Shown: in pieces, positions 18,379-27,639 of the stretch
How positions within the stretch are numbered: position 1 is the first letter of the stretch
Layout of the letters: every line of letters begins with the position of its first letter
NCBI GenBank assembly: GCA_902786265.1
Contig: CADACE010000018.1
Location: 18,191 to 82,190, forward strand
From: an uncultured Chloroflexota bacterium
Lineage (GTDB): Bacteria; Chloroflexota; Anaerolineae; Anaerolineales; Anaerolineaceae
Direction: 5' to 3'
DNA length: 64,000 nt
Translations under genes and position numbers: made by a program
The notes under the pieces: generated by a model
The model's database searches: none
What the model was told of the DNA's origin: nothing
The model's input: the letters and a program-made list of their open reading frames with translations, nothing else

Positions 18379-19491
18379 TCAGTTGCATCCGAATGCAACA
18401 TGTTCATCATAGGTCCGGGAAAAATTGTGGTAGGGCGTATTGTCGCATTTTGCCCGGAAATAATAGTAATCTGTCTGTTCCGGATGGGCGACTGCCTCAT
18501 AGATCGCCGTATCCGGATTGCAGATCGGTCCCGGCGGGAAGCCGTTCACCATATACGTGTTATAGACAGAATTCACAGCGACATCCGCGGCAGTCAGCGG
18601 CATTTTCCACCAGGAGTGACTGTCTTCATCCCAGCCGATGGCGTATTGCGCGGTCGGGTCGCTTTCCAGTTTCATTCCAACTGCCAGCCGGTTATAAAAC
18701 ACGGAAGCAATTGTGCCGTATTCGGATGCGGACATCGCTTCCCGGGCAATCATCGAGCTCATAATAACCGCCTGGTGCAGGGTCAGCCCATTCGCGTTGA
18801 ATTGCGCTTCGTAAGGCTCCTGAACACGGCGGCGGAAAACATTCATAAAATTCGAAAGAAAATCTTCGAGGGATATCCCGCGGCTCATTTCATAACTGCC
18901 CGGGACAAAGTATCCTTCCAGGGAAGTTTGTCCCGCAGGATGCAAGTCGGCGGGGTAATTTGATGCAAGTTCCAAAAACCGGGCTCCGTTGAAAGTGAAA
19001 TCATAAGTGTCGATCAGCGCGGCGATCTCCTCCAGACGCATTCCGGAGAAAAACGCGAAGCGTACCAGAGATTCACCGGCCGCGGTGACAAGGTCCGTGA
19101 TCTGCGGGATCGTCATTGAACCATGCAGCACAAATCGTCCCGGGTTGATCAGCCGGTCGGCTCCGGTATAGATCCAGTACAAACGCATTGCTTCCGGATC
19201 CATGAATAATCCTGAAGCAATTTTTGCTATCACATCGTTCACGTTTTCTCCCTGTTGGATATCCAGAAGAAACTGTCCCTGTTCCGGATTGACCGGCGCA
19301 GTAAACCGGTCCAAATTGTCCGCGCACTTCCACGCCAGCCGGAAGCGCTGCAGCGGGCTCAATCCGGCAGCGGCCGGTCCGAGCGTTTGCTCCGTTCGGC
19401 TGATGCGTCTGCGTACGCTGAAGACTCCGATGACTGCAGCCAACAAGAAGAAACAGATGATTCCGAATATCAGCAGACGTCTTTTATTCAA
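18379..19491 (-). CDS. mltG: Endolytic murein transglycosylase MltG (TTG start)
   Basis: A 370-residue lytic transglycosylase that cuts nascent glycan strands at the membrane. I place the start at TTG 19491, six bases after AGGGAG; longer ATG frames run through ruvX without a site. Residues 6-25 are a single TM anchor. The family blocks are present in order: LEGYFVPGSYEM, then MIAREA, whose Glu aligns with the catalytic Glu218 of E. coli MltG (IIEKE). They continue with ASVFYNRLAVGMKLESDPTAQYA and YNTYMVNGFPPGPICNPD. The gene overlaps the end of ruvX by 8 bp, a classical neighbour pair. Confidence 0.92.
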   Translation of the reverse strand: MNKRRLLIFGIICFFLLAAVIGVFSVRRRISRTEQTLGPAAAGLSPLQRFRLAWKCADNLDRFTAPVNPEQGQFLLDIQQGENVNDVIAKIASGLFMDPEAMRLYWIYTGADRLINPGRFVLHGSMTIPQITDLVTAAGESLVRFAFFSGMRLEEIAALIDTYDFTFNGARFLELASNYPADLHPAGQTSLEGYFVPGSYEMSRGISLEDFLSNFMNVFRRRVQEPYEAQFNANGLTLHQAVIMSSMIAREAMSASEYGTIASVFYNRLAVGMKLESDPTAQYAIGWDEDSHSWWKMPLTAADVAVNSVYNTYMVNGFPPGPICNPDTAIYEAVAHPEQTDYYYFRAKCDNTPYHNFSRTYDEHVAFGCN

Positions 19492-19948
19492 AGCTAACTC
19501 CCTGATCCGGTCCCTGAGACAATGGTTTGCTGTAATACAACTCATCCAGGTAACTCTGCAAGATCGTCTGGGCGGCGTTCGCGTCCAGATGTCCGAGACG
19601 TTTAGATCGGCGGACGCCCATTTCCTTGAACCGTTCCCGTGTCGCTTTGGTGCTCCCGTATTCATCATACAGGAATACCTCACCATTGAAATATCGCGAA
19701 ACCGCCTCTGCCAGCTTCGCGGAATGGCGAGCGTGCGGTCCCTCTGAACCGTCAGCATTCAGCGGCTGACCGATGAGGATGGATTCGGCACCGCATTCCC
19801 GGGCTTTCTCCGCTATGGCCTGAGCGTCCTTTTCCATCTGAATATGCGGAATTACACACAACGCGGTCGCACCGATCCCCAGCGGATCGGATTTTGCTAA
19901 ACCGATGTTTTTTTCACCGGGATCAACGGCAAGAATGATCTTCATCAT
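19484..19948 (-). CDS. ruvX: Putative pre-16S rRNA nuclease / Holliday junction resolvase YqgF
   Basis: A 154-residue RNase H-fold protein. ILAVDPGEKNIGLAKSDP is the first acidic catalytic strand. ESILIGQPLNADGSEG is the second block, and DEYGSTKATRERFKE plus LDANAAQTILQSYLD complete the active site. The family matures the 5' end of 16S rRNA. It overlaps the upstream gene by ATGA (19945-19948) and the downstream mltG by 8 bp, so all are translated from one message. Confidence 0.92.
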   Translation of the reverse strand: MMKIILAVDPGEKNIGLAKSDPLGIGATALCVIPHIQMEKDAQAIAEKARECGAESILIGQPLNADGSEGPHARHSAKLAEAVSRYFNGEVFLYDEYGSTKATRERFKEMGVRRSKRLGHLDANAAQTILQSYLDELYYSKPLSQGPDQGVSFE

Positions 19949-21540
19949 GGCTTTTCTATCTCCACAGCCGGAAAAATGGTAACACGAATGTTTTGCGCGG
20001 CGAGCGGTAAATGCTTTATGCCGGAGGGCAGCACGGTGATGTTGCTCGATTTGACATGCTTCAGTGTACCGAGAATGTTGTATGCCTGCTCTATCGTTTT
20101 TCCGCGAAGCATGATCTGCAATGCTTCTTCATTTGTTTCCGGTTCATAAACGAGGTAATCCGCCCGGATAGACCAGGTGGACAACCCGTTTTCTTCTTTT
20201 GGACCCGCAAGGATCTCATATCCGAGGAAACCGGCCGTTTGTAAATTCATGCGGGCGGACTGCCCGCGAATGATGGCATCCATGTCCGATTTTCGAACAG
20301 TTTTGAAAGAAACTTCCAGTGTTTCCCGCAGTGTCAGAGTTTCCGAGGCAAAACCCGGTTCAGGCAGCATCTGTTCCTGTTTGATCACCGTTACATCGGC
20401 ATCGCCGAGCGGGATCAGGTCCTGTCCTTCGGGATCATTGGATAAGGCGGCACGGGCCGCTTCCTGAAGCTGATCCCGGACCATCTGCTTTGCTGTCTGC
20501 CGGTCAGCATCATTCGGGGCGGCATATATGCCTTCCGATCCGCCTGTGGTTGGCCTTTTCTGGCGGACCTCCCAGCACAGTGATCTTGGATATTCGGCAT
20601 ATTTCAATGAGCCTGCGGGAAGATTGCCGCTTTCCCCGCCGGTTTCTGCCTCAATCCGGATATTGCGTTCCTCTCCCGGTTCCAGGGTGACAGCATCTAA
20701 TGTGATAAAGCTGATGCCGCTTTCAAAATCTTCTGATGTACCGATGCGGATACCCGCAAGGGACGGGTAGATCCTGTCACAAATATTGCGGACGGTAATT
20801 TCCCCGGTGGAGAGTACCGGTTCGATTTGTACCTGCCCGCTCGCCGGAACTTCAGCTGCCAGGGTCAGCTCTAATTTCTTCTCAACTGTGGGAACACCTC
20901 CCGCAAGTGTCGGGGCAACCAGACGGTCATCTGTCCAGATCGTCATATTAATGCTTTTTTGCGTCAGGTATGGCGTGATTTCAACCTTTGCCTGTGGGAT
21001 TATCGCGTAAAAAACGCCTCCGAGTACAGCAATTGTCAGCAGAAAAAACAGGAGACGGAGCCCAAGGGGTGTTTGCGGCTCCTGTGATTGTTCGATATCC
21101 TTTTTGTATGCAGCCAGCCTGCGGATCCGGTCGTCCGGGGCACCGACGGCAGGCATTTTATTCTGTAATTTCCAGTCAGACGCTCCTGCTTCTGTCAGAT
21201 TTGCGAAAGCCGGGATCCCCTGTTCCATGGCAATTTCCCGATAAACCCGGTCGCCCGGAATAACCAGACCGATTTCATATTGATTCCGTTCGGCCCAGTT
21301 GTGCAGACGTCCGAATTCAAGCGGTGTTTCCAATATCTGCCCTCGCGGCGGCCAGACCAGCAGCAGCCTGTGAGATCCCTGCCCGGATGCATCTTTCTGA
21401 TGGAGCCGGTCCATCAAACTGTAAAAATTATCGTAACTCTGCAGACGGATAACTTCAGTTTCAAAATTGGTACGGGAAAATATTTCCTCTTCGGAAATAT
21501 TTTTATTCAGATTGGTCGTGAGATCAACGAAAGTTCCCAT
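19945..21540 (-). CDS. Membrane protein with baseplate J-like domain
   Basis: A 531-residue protein starting at ATG 21540. Residues 1-150 look like a cytoplasmic P-loop-free alpha/beta domain (FYSLMDRLHQ, RLLLVWPPRGQIL). A TM lies near residue 165-185 (LGLRLLFFLLTIAVLGGVFYAII). The exterior part resembles baseplate J/gp47-like proteins (TGEITVRNICDRIYPSLAGIRIGT, EPGEERNIRIEAETGGESGNLPAGSL). I know similar single-TM proteins from Anaerolineae-type genomes, but not their function. It heads the ruvX-mltG operon. Its -10 box sits only 6 bp from the ATG, so the message is probably leaderless. Confidence 0.7.
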   Translation of the reverse strand: MGTFVDLTTNLNKNISEEEIFSRTNFETEVIRLQSYDNFYSLMDRLHQKDASGQGSHRLLLVWPPRGQILETPLEFGRLHNWAERNQYEIGLVIPGDRVYREIAMEQGIPAFANLTEAGASDWKLQNKMPAVGAPDDRIRRLAAYKKDIEQSQEPQTPLGLRLLFFLLTIAVLGGVFYAIIPQAKVEITPYLTQKSINMTIWTDDRLVAPTLAGGVPTVEKKLELTLAAEVPASGQVQIEPVLSTGEITVRNICDRIYPSLAGIRIGTSEDFESGISFITLDAVTLEPGEERNIRIEAETGGESGNLPAGSLKYAEYPRSLCWEVRQKRPTTGGSEGIYAAPNDADRQTAKQMVRDQLQEAARAALSNDPEGQDLIPLGDADVTVIKQEQMLPEPGFASETLTLRETLEVSFKTVRKSDMDAIIRGQSARMNLQTAGFLGYEILAGPKEENGLSTWSIRADYLVYEPETNEEALQIMLRGKTIEQAYNILGTLKHVKSSNITVLPSGIKHLPLAAQNIRVTIFPAVEIEKP

Positions 21541-21546
21541 AACTGG

Positions 21547-21579
21547 ATTATATCCCAACTGCGCGAATTCATATATAAT
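21547..21579. promoter_or_regulatory. Divergent, apparently leaderless promoters
   Basis: Minus strand: TATAAT at 21552-21547, 6 bp before ATG 21540. Plus strand: TATAAT at 21574-21579, 7 bp before ATG 21587. At this spacing transcription would start at or next to both initiation codons. No ribosome site is present for either gene. Neither side has a strong -35 hexamer. Confidence 0.6.
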
Positions 21580-21586
21580 TAGTCAC

Positions 21587-22966
21587 ATGAGTTCAAATGA
21601 ATTGATATCTACAAAACCGCCCAAAGAAAGGGCTTTTCTGGTTGCGGCGGAAATCAGGGATTCCGAACGGCTGATGGACACGGAAGACAGTCTGGAAGAA
21701 CTGGCGTTACTGGCTGATACCGCCGGATTGGAAGTAGTTGGTGAAACCAGCCAGAAGCTGGACCGTCCGAATGTTGCTACTTATGTCGGTTCCGGAAAGG
21801 TTGAAGAAATTGCGGCGCTGGCAGAAGAGACACTGGCGGATGTAATTATCTTTGATGATGAATTGACTCCCCGTCATCTGCGGGAGCTTTCCAAACGATT
21901 TGGGGATAAGGTCCGGGTTTTGGATCGGACCGCTTTGATCCTGGATATCTTCGCGCAGCATGCCAACACCAAGGCAGGCCGTCTGCAGGTCGAACTGGCA
22001 CAATATGAATACCGGCTGCCACGCCTTTCCCATGCCTGGGGACATCTGGGACGCCAGACCGGCGGTGCTTCCGGACGTTCCGGAAGTGTCGGCGGTGTCG
22101 GACTGCGCGGTCCCGGAGAAACCCAGCTGGAAGTGGATAAACGGGAAATCCGCAAACGCATTACCATTTTGAAAAGGGAAATCGAGTCCCTTTCCGAGCA
22201 TCGCAGGAGATATCGTGTCCAGCGGAAACGTTCGAGGATCCCGGTTGTCGCGCTGGTGGGGTATACGAACGCCGGAAAATCCACGCTGCTGAATGCTCTC
22301 TCAAAATCGGATGTATACGCGGCAGACCAGCTTTTCGCGACGCTTGATCCGACGACAAGAAGGGTCGTGCTGCCGGGTGATCGTGTCTGCCTGTTTACGG
22401 ATACGGTGGGTTTTATTCAAAAGCTGCCGACTGATCTGGTTGCTGCCTTCAAGTCTACGCTTGAAGAAATCAATGAGGCTGATCTGCTCTTGCATGTGAT
22501 CGATGTCTCCCATTACAACGCAGGTGCCCAATTTGAGTCGGTAAAACAGACGCTGGAGGAAATCGGCGCGGATAATATTCCGACGATCAATGTGTTCAAT
22601 AAGTCGGACCTGCTGGACGGCGACCCGGAAGAGACAAAACAGCTGTTGGCGGAAACCGATCCCGACGCCTGTCTGATCTCTGCGAAAACCGGTGACGGGC
22701 TCGATGAGCTGCGGAATACGATCATGGAGACATTATTTGAGAAAATGATCCCGATCCGTGTCCGCCTGCCCTACAGTGAAGGAGCGCTTATCGCGTTGTT
22801 CCATGATCAGGGCATTGTCGATTTTATCGAAAACGGCCGCAGTGATGTGGTGATGAGCGGATCGGTTCCCACCCGGTATCTGACTTCATATCAGCCGTTC
22901 TTTGAAGATGATGAGGCTGACGAGGGGACAGACGTTACGGAAGATGAGTTTTTCTCCGGGGTATAA
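21587..22966 (+). CDS. hflX: GTPase HflX
   Basis: A 459-residue ribosome-associated GTPase that splits or rescues stalled ribosomes. The N-terminal HflX domain has TYVGSGKVEEI. The glycine-rich linker is GRQTGGASGRSGSVGGVGLRGPGETQLE (residues about 155-182). The G domain has GYTNAGKST at 225-233, DTVGFI as G3 and NKSD as G4. The ATG at 21587 is chosen because the TATAAT promoter ends 7 bp before it. The NAD genes follow on the same strand after 54 bp. Confidence 0.94.
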   Translation: MSSNELISTKPPKERAFLVAAEIRDSERLMDTEDSLEELALLADTAGLEVVGETSQKLDRPNVATYVGSGKVEEIAALAEETLADVIIFDDELTPRHLRELSKRFGDKVRVLDRTALILDIFAQHANTKAGRLQVELAQYEYRLPRLSHAWGHLGRQTGGASGRSGSVGGVGLRGPGETQLEVDKREIRKRITILKREIESLSEHRRRYRVQRKRSRIPVVALVGYTNAGKSTLLNALSKSDVYAADQLFATLDPTTRRVVLPGDRVCLFTDTVGFIQKLPTDLVAAFKSTLEEINEADLLLHVIDVSHYNAGAQFESVKQTLEEIGADNIPTINVFNKSDLLDGDPEETKQLLAETDPDACLISAKTGDGLDELRNTIMETLFEKMIPIRVRLPYSEGALIALFHDQGIVDFIENGRSDVVMSGSVPTRYLTSYQPFFEDDEADEGTDVTEDEFFSGV

Positions 22967-23020
22967 AAATCTGATACTGAAACAGGAATTTCAACGAAGA
23001 AACAGGAGAAGGAAATAAAA

Positions 23021-23566
23021 ATGAAACAAAAAATTCTTGTTGTCGTGGATATGCAAAATGACTTTATTGACGGAGCTCTCGGTACAAAAGAAGCCGAACA
23101 GATCGTTCCTGCCGTTTGTGCCAAAATCAGGCAGGTGTACGCGGATAAAGCTCTTGTCTTTGCTACGAAAGATACACATTCAGACAATTATATGGAAACC
23201 CGGGAAGGCCGTTTTCTGCCGGTCCCGCACTGTATCAAAGAGACAAAGGGCTGGCAGATCAACGATGCCGTGGCTGCAGAAATGGAAAAAGCAGCCATCC
23301 TGGAGAAATATTCTTTCGGCAGTCTTCAGCTTCCCGACGCGATCATGGAAGCGCTGCAGATCAGGAATATTGCTCCGAAAGATGCTGAGATCGAATTGAT
23401 CGGACTATGCACGGATATCTGTGTCGTATCCAACGCTATGCTTCTCAAAGCACGTTTCCCTGAAACCGACATGAGAGTCATTGCGGACTGTTGTGCCGGT
23501 GTGACACCTGAGAAACATCTCGCCGCATTGGAAACAATGCGTTCCTGTCAGATTGAAATTATCTGA
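23021..23566 (+). CDS. pncA: Nicotinamidase / isochorismatase-family hydrolase
   Basis: A 181-residue cysteine hydrolase. The catalytic triad is readable as Asp10 (VVVDMQNDF), Lys96 (ILEKYSFGS) and Cys134 (GLCTDICVVSN). D51-x-H53 and H70 would be metal ligands, as in PncA. The likely reaction is nicotinamide to nicotinate plus ammonia. This fits the next gene, which uses nicotinate. AGGAGAAGGA precedes ATG 23021. It is the first of four NAD genes. Confidence 0.9.
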   Translation: MKQKILVVVDMQNDFIDGALGTKEAEQIVPAVCAKIRQVYADKALVFATKDTHSDNYMETREGRFLPVPHCIKETKGWQINDAVAAEMEKAAILEKYSFGSLQLPDAIMEALQIRNIAPKDAEIELIGLCTDICVVSNAMLLKARFPETDMRVIADCCAGVTPEKHLAALETMRSCQIEII

Positions 23567-23581
23567 GAAAGTGAGAATGAA

Positions 23582-25039
23582 TTGAAAGGAATAATAAAAC
23601 CCCAGGCTGATAATACCGCGATGGTGATGGATCTTTATGAACTGACCATGGCCAACGGTTATTTTCTGGACAAGAGTCTGGAATCAACAAAAGTAGCCTT
23701 TGATGTGTTTTTCCGCAAAATCCCGGATGGCGGCGGGTTTGCTGTTTTTGCCGGGCTGGAGCAGATTGTCGACTACATCACAAACCTGCATTTTGAAAAA
23801 GACGACATTGACTACCTTCGCAGTCTGAATTTATACAGCGAAGAATTCCTGAAGTATCTGGAAACATTCCGCTTTCAGGGAGATGTTTATGCCTTCGATG
23901 AAGGTTCTATAATTTACCCGAATGAACCGGTGATAACGGTTGTCGGGAATATCGTCGAAGCGCAGATCGTAGAGACGGAAATTCTGGCGCAGTTCAATCA
24001 TCAAAGCCTGATCGCTACCAAAGCGCAGCGTGTGGTTCATGCTGCGGAGGGCAGGATCGTTTCTGACTTTGGTGCCCGCCGTGCGCACAATAACGATGCG
24101 GCCGTATTCGGAGCGCGTGCCTGTGCGATCGGCGGTGTTAACGGAACCGCGACGGTGCTTGCCGGGCAGAAATTCGGTATCCCTGTCAGCGGCACCATGG
24201 CTCACAGCTGGGTGATGTTTTTCGGTGATGAGCTGATGGCTTTCCGCAAGTTTGCAGCCGAATATCCGAACAACTGTATCCTTCTTGTGGATACCTATGA
24301 TGTGATGGGTTCCGGTGTTCCCAATGCCATCAAGGTCTTTCAGGAAATGAAAGAACAAGGGATCGAGTCAAAGAATTACGGGATTCGCCTGGACAGCGGC
24401 GACCTCGCTTATCTCTCGAAAAAAGCACGCAAGGCACTGGATGCGGCCGGGTTTACCGACGCGAAGATCGTTATTTCCAACAGCCTTGATGAATACAGCA
24501 TTACTTCCATTCTCAAGCAGGGCGGTCCGGTGGATGTGTTCGGGGTCGGTGAACGTATGATCACTGCCAAATCAGAACCGGTATTCGGCGGTGTGTATAA
24601 ACTGTGTGCTGTCAATGAACGCGGCGAATGGGAGCCGCGTATCAAGATTTCGGATACCGTTGAAAAGACTACCAACCCGGGGCTGAAGGATGTCTACCGC
24701 ATCATGGATGAACACGGACGCGCGATTGCGGACCTGATTACGAAGAAGGGTGAGATACCGGATCTTTCCGAACCTTATCACTTTATCTCTCCGGAACGCC
24801 CGTGGAAAAAGTATAAATATGAAAACTGTACAGCGAAACTGATGCAGAGTCCGAAGGTGTTAAACGGAAAACGAACCTACGAACCGGAATCTGTCACCGA
24901 TATCGCGGAGCGTGTCCGCTACCAGCTTCATCATGAAATATGGGCGGAAGAGCAGCGTTTTGAAAACCCGCATCTGCATTATCTGGATATGAGCCCGGAT
25001 TATTATGAGATGAAGATGCATATGCTGAGCCATTCATGA
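23582..25039 (+). CDS. pncB: Nicotinate phosphoribosyltransferase
   Basis: A 485-residue enzyme that makes nicotinate mononucleotide from nicotinate and PRPP, using ATP. Family motifs: MVMDLYELTMANGYF, GGFAVFAGLEQIVDYI, FGARRAHNNDAAVFGARAC, SGTMAHSWVM, and YGIRLDSGDLAYLSK for phosphate binding. I use TTG 23582 as start (GAGAAAGTGAGA upstream); ATG 23621 (MVMDLYEL) is an alternative. It begins 15 bp after the nicotinamidase stop. Confidence 0.93.
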   Translation: MKGIIKPQADNTAMVMDLYELTMANGYFLDKSLESTKVAFDVFFRKIPDGGGFAVFAGLEQIVDYITNLHFEKDDIDYLRSLNLYSEEFLKYLETFRFQGDVYAFDEGSIIYPNEPVITVVGNIVEAQIVETEILAQFNHQSLIATKAQRVVHAAEGRIVSDFGARRAHNNDAAVFGARACAIGGVNGTATVLAGQKFGIPVSGTMAHSWVMFFGDELMAFRKFAAEYPNNCILLVDTYDVMGSGVPNAIKVFQEMKEQGIESKNYGIRLDSGDLAYLSKKARKALDAAGFTDAKIVISNSLDEYSITSILKQGGPVDVFGVGERMITAKSEPVFGGVYKLCAVNERGEWEPRIKISDTVEKTTNPGLKDVYRIMDEHGRAIADLITKKGEIPDLSEPYHFISPERPWKKYKYENCTAKLMQSPKVLNGKRTYEPESVTDIAERVRYQLHHEIWAEEQRFENPHLHYLDMSPDYYEMKMHMLSHS

Positions 25040-25072
25040 TCAGCAGTGAGCAATATGTGTTAGAAGGTGAAT

Positions 25073-25846
25073 ATGAATACTTATAATTTCAACGCGGAAC
25101 TGGCTCGTGACAACCTGGTGAAGGGTGTCGCGGATCTTGCCAAAAAACAGGGATTCAGTAAAGTTGTGATCGGTATTTCCGGCGGAAAAGATTCCACGGT
25201 CTGTGCCGCGATCTGTGCCCGCGCGCTCGGTAAGGAAAATGTCTATGGGGTTATGATGCCGGATGGAGAACAGAAGGATATCTCTGATTCCATAGAAGTC
25301 TGCAAGGTGCTGGGAATCAACAAAAAGACGGTAAATATCGGAAAAATGCACGAAGCTTTGCTGGAAGAACTTCATTTCGATGATCCGGCCGAAGGTGAAT
25401 TCCCCGTGAGCTTTGACAAGGAAAGCAATGTGAATGTCGGACCGCGCCTGCGTATGACGACGCTGCGCTACATCGCTCAGTATCTCGGCGCGCGTCTGGT
25501 CGGTACCGGAAACCTTTCCGAGTCGACCGTTGGGTATTGCACTAAAGACGGTGACACATCCTGTGACTTCGCTCTGCTGCTTGACCTGACCAGCATCGAA
25601 GTGGTTCAGGTCGGTTTGACGATGGAAGAGCTTCCGCGCCATCTGGTGGTAAAAACACCGACGGACGGACTTTCCGGAATGAGTGACGAAGAAAAACTTG
25701 GGCTGACGTATCAGTCGATCCATGAGTATATTCGTTTTGGTACCTGCGGTGATGCTGAAACTGACAATAAAATCCGCGCGAAGGAAGCCGGTTCCATGCA
25801 TAAACGTGTGAAAGCTCCTGTTATCGATCCGTTTGCGGAGTCATAA
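25073..25846 (+). CDS. nadE: NAD(+) synthase, ammonia-dependent
   Basis: A 257-residue enzyme converting deamido-NAD, ATP and ammonia to NAD. The PP-loop ATP site SGGKDS is at residues 36-41 (VVIGISGGKDSTVCAA). VGTGNLSESTVGYCTKDGD is the conserved substrate block. It lacks the N-terminal glutaminase domain, so free ammonia is the donor. ATG 25073 is preferred over GTG 25067 because AGAAGG lies 5 bp before it. It follows pncB closely. Confidence 0.93.
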   Translation: MNTYNFNAELARDNLVKGVADLAKKQGFSKVVIGISGGKDSTVCAAICARALGKENVYGVMMPDGEQKDISDSIEVCKVLGINKKTVNIGKMHEALLEELHFDDPAEGEFPVSFDKESNVNVGPRLRMTTLRYIAQYLGARLVGTGNLSESTVGYCTKDGDTSCDFALLLDLTSIEVVQVGLTMEELPRHLVVKTPTDGLSGMSDEEKLGLTYQSIHEYIRFGTCGDAETDNKIRAKEAGSMHKRVKAPVIDPFAES

Positions 25847-26457
25847 TGGCGCGTTCACTGGCTTTTTTCGGGGCGTTCAATCCTCCGACCCGCGCTCATA
25901 TTGACCTGGCTGAAGTGGCCAGAGAAGCTGTCGGCGCGGAGGATGTGATCTTTGTCCCATCAAAATCTGTATATATACGTGATGAGCAAAAGAAGAGCTT
26001 CGTTTTTTCCGATGAAGACCGCATCGAAATGCTGAAAAGGATAACCGCGGATCGCCCGAAAGCACGCTGGACGGATATTGAAATGAAGCAGGCGGAGCAG
26101 CCGAGGACTTATCATACGCTCTGCATGCTGAGAGATCAGGGAGAAGATCCCGCACTTTTGATTGGCGCGGATAAACTTCCGGAGCTGGAGCATCTGTGGT
26201 GTTATGTACGGGAGATGGCGGACGAATTCGGCATTGTCTGTATGGACCGCGGTGATATGGATTGCGAGACGATAATCAGGGAAAGTCCGTTTCTGTCCTC
26301 ACTGCATCTGCAGGTCGTTCATGTGCCGGATATCTATAGAAATGTTTCCTCCACACGGATCCGTGAATGCTTATTCCAGCTCAATTGCCTGAAGAATGAG
26401 CTTTTGGAACTGCTTCCGCCTGAATTGGCACATCTGCCGGCTGATTTGCTCCGCTGA
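25846..26457 (+). CDS. nadD: Nicotinate-nucleotide adenylyltransferase-like protein
   Basis: A 203-residue nucleotidyltransferase. GAFNPPTRAH near the N-terminus is the (H/T)xGH-type adenylyl-transfer motif, and VSSTRIRE is the ISSTxIR motif. IGADKLPELEHLW resembles the NadD substrate block. It would make deamido-NAD from nicotinate mononucleotide, the step between PncB and NadE. The ATG overlaps the nadE stop (TAATG). A strong terminator follows at 26483. Confidence 0.88.
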   Translation: MARSLAFFGAFNPPTRAHIDLAEVAREAVGAEDVIFVPSKSVYIRDEQKKSFVFSDEDRIEMLKRITADRPKARWTDIEMKQAEQPRTYHTLCMLRDQGEDPALLIGADKLPELEHLWCYVREMADEFGIVCMDRGDMDCETIIRESPFLSSLHLQVVHVPDIYRNVSSTRIRECLFQLNCLKNELLELLPPELAHLPADLLR

Positions 26458-26482
26458 CAGAAAAAGACAACCGGGCATTCAT

Positions 26483-26517
26483 AAAAAGACATGCGCACAA
26501 ATACGCATGTCTTTTTT
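26483..26517. terminator. Bidirectional intrinsic terminator
   Basis: AAAAAGACATGCG / CGCATGTCTTTTT, a 13-bp stem with an 8-nt loop and T-runs on both strands. It separates the convergent nadD and acyltransferase genes and contains the stop of the latter. Confidence 0.88.
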
Positions 26518-27562
26518 ATACGATATATTTTTTTGCAACAGATATATGATTGAGAATACCTGAAATGATTTTGGAAATGATGAAAACAGTAATTCCGGTA
26601 ATATAGATCCTTGATATCGGATCGGAAAACAAACTGAGAAAATTATTCGCCTTCAGCGTATTCAGTACATACATATGAACGATGTAAGAGCCGAAACTGT
26701 ATTTTGACAGTACCTTCATCAGTGCGTTGAGTTTCTTGTTTTTGTATTTTCTGCTTTTGAACCAGACAAAAACAGCCGCTGCTGAGAACAGCAGATTCAC
26801 CGTCAAATTGTCAAAGTAGTTTTCGACCAGGCGGTTTTCATTCCGGGAAGCGGCAAAAGTCAGGTAAATTGTCATTGCGAAACCAAGAACGCCGAGGGCG
26901 TAGATGATGAGCTGCGTTCTTTTTCTCAAGGTTCTTTTATTCAGGACATAGCCAAGAACATAATAGCCCGTATAGCCTAAAACCATATGGATCTTCAGTT
27001 TATTGACGCTGTCAATCACAGCCGCGCCTGCTCTGTTTATGATCCCTCCGCCGAAATCTTTTATCATCAAAGATGCGGAAGGAATGAAAAACGCGAAAAT
27101 GAAAGCCAGGATCAGAAAATAATCAGTTGTATTGTCATCGGCGGTTATTTTTTTCAGCAAAGGTGTACAGATGTAAAGGCCGATGATCATCGGGACAAAC
27201 CACATATGGAACGGTCCCTCAAGAAAACTATAAAATTTTGCTGTGAAGCTGCCTTTCCCGGTAAAATTAAATACCGCTGACCAGATCAGACAGGCCGAGA
27301 TTAACCTCAGTATATATTTTGAATAGAGTGTTTTGATCGGTATATTCCGGCTTAAAAACAGTGCTCCGCTAATCATAACAAAAATCGGGACGCCCCATCT
27401 GCTCATACAAGTGGCAAGGCAGTACACCTTCCAGCCGAAATCCTGCAGGTCCGGCGTATACCACGTGAAAGATACGGTGTGGATGATGATCACCGCAAAT
27501 GACGCGATGACCCTGAGATAATCCATATACACTGTTCTTTGATTCGAGGTTTTTTTGTTCAT
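26516..27562 (-). CDS. Acyltransferase family 3 membrane protein
   Basis: A 348-residue protein with about ten transmembrane segments. The N-terminus YMDYLRVIASFAVIIIHTVS has the conserved His of OafA/WecH-type acyltransferases, and SRWGVPIFVMISGALF is the family's second block. These enzymes O-acetylate or succinylate surface sugars at the membrane. The target is unknown. It lies downstream of the TerD-like gene on the same strand, but unrelated function is likely. Confidence 0.88.
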   Translation of the reverse strand: MNKKTSNQRTVYMDYLRVIASFAVIIIHTVSFTWYTPDLQDFGWKVYCLATCMSRWGVPIFVMISGALFLSRNIPIKTLYSKYILRLISACLIWSAVFNFTGKGSFTAKFYSFLEGPFHMWFVPMIIGLYICTPLLKKITADDNTTDYFLILAFIFAFFIPSASLMIKDFGGGIINRAGAAVIDSVNKLKIHMVLGYTGYYVLGYVLNKRTLRKRTQLIIYALGVLGFAMTIYLTFAASRNENRLVENYFDNLTVNLLFSAAAVFVWFKSRKYKNKKLNALMKVLSKYSFGSYIVHMYVLNTLKANNFLSLFSDPISRIYITGITVFIISKIISGILNHISVAKKYIV

Positions 27563-27639
27563 TGAGTCTCCCGAAAAACGATTTTGGCAGGTATTACTGA
27601 AATCGGATACCTGCCTGAAACTTTAATTACGCGGAAAAA

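Noticed and set aside
19492..19758. Longer mltG start within ruvX
   Set aside because: The extra residues are out-of-frame ruvX sequence; TTG 19491 has a ribosome site and directly precedes the TM anchor.
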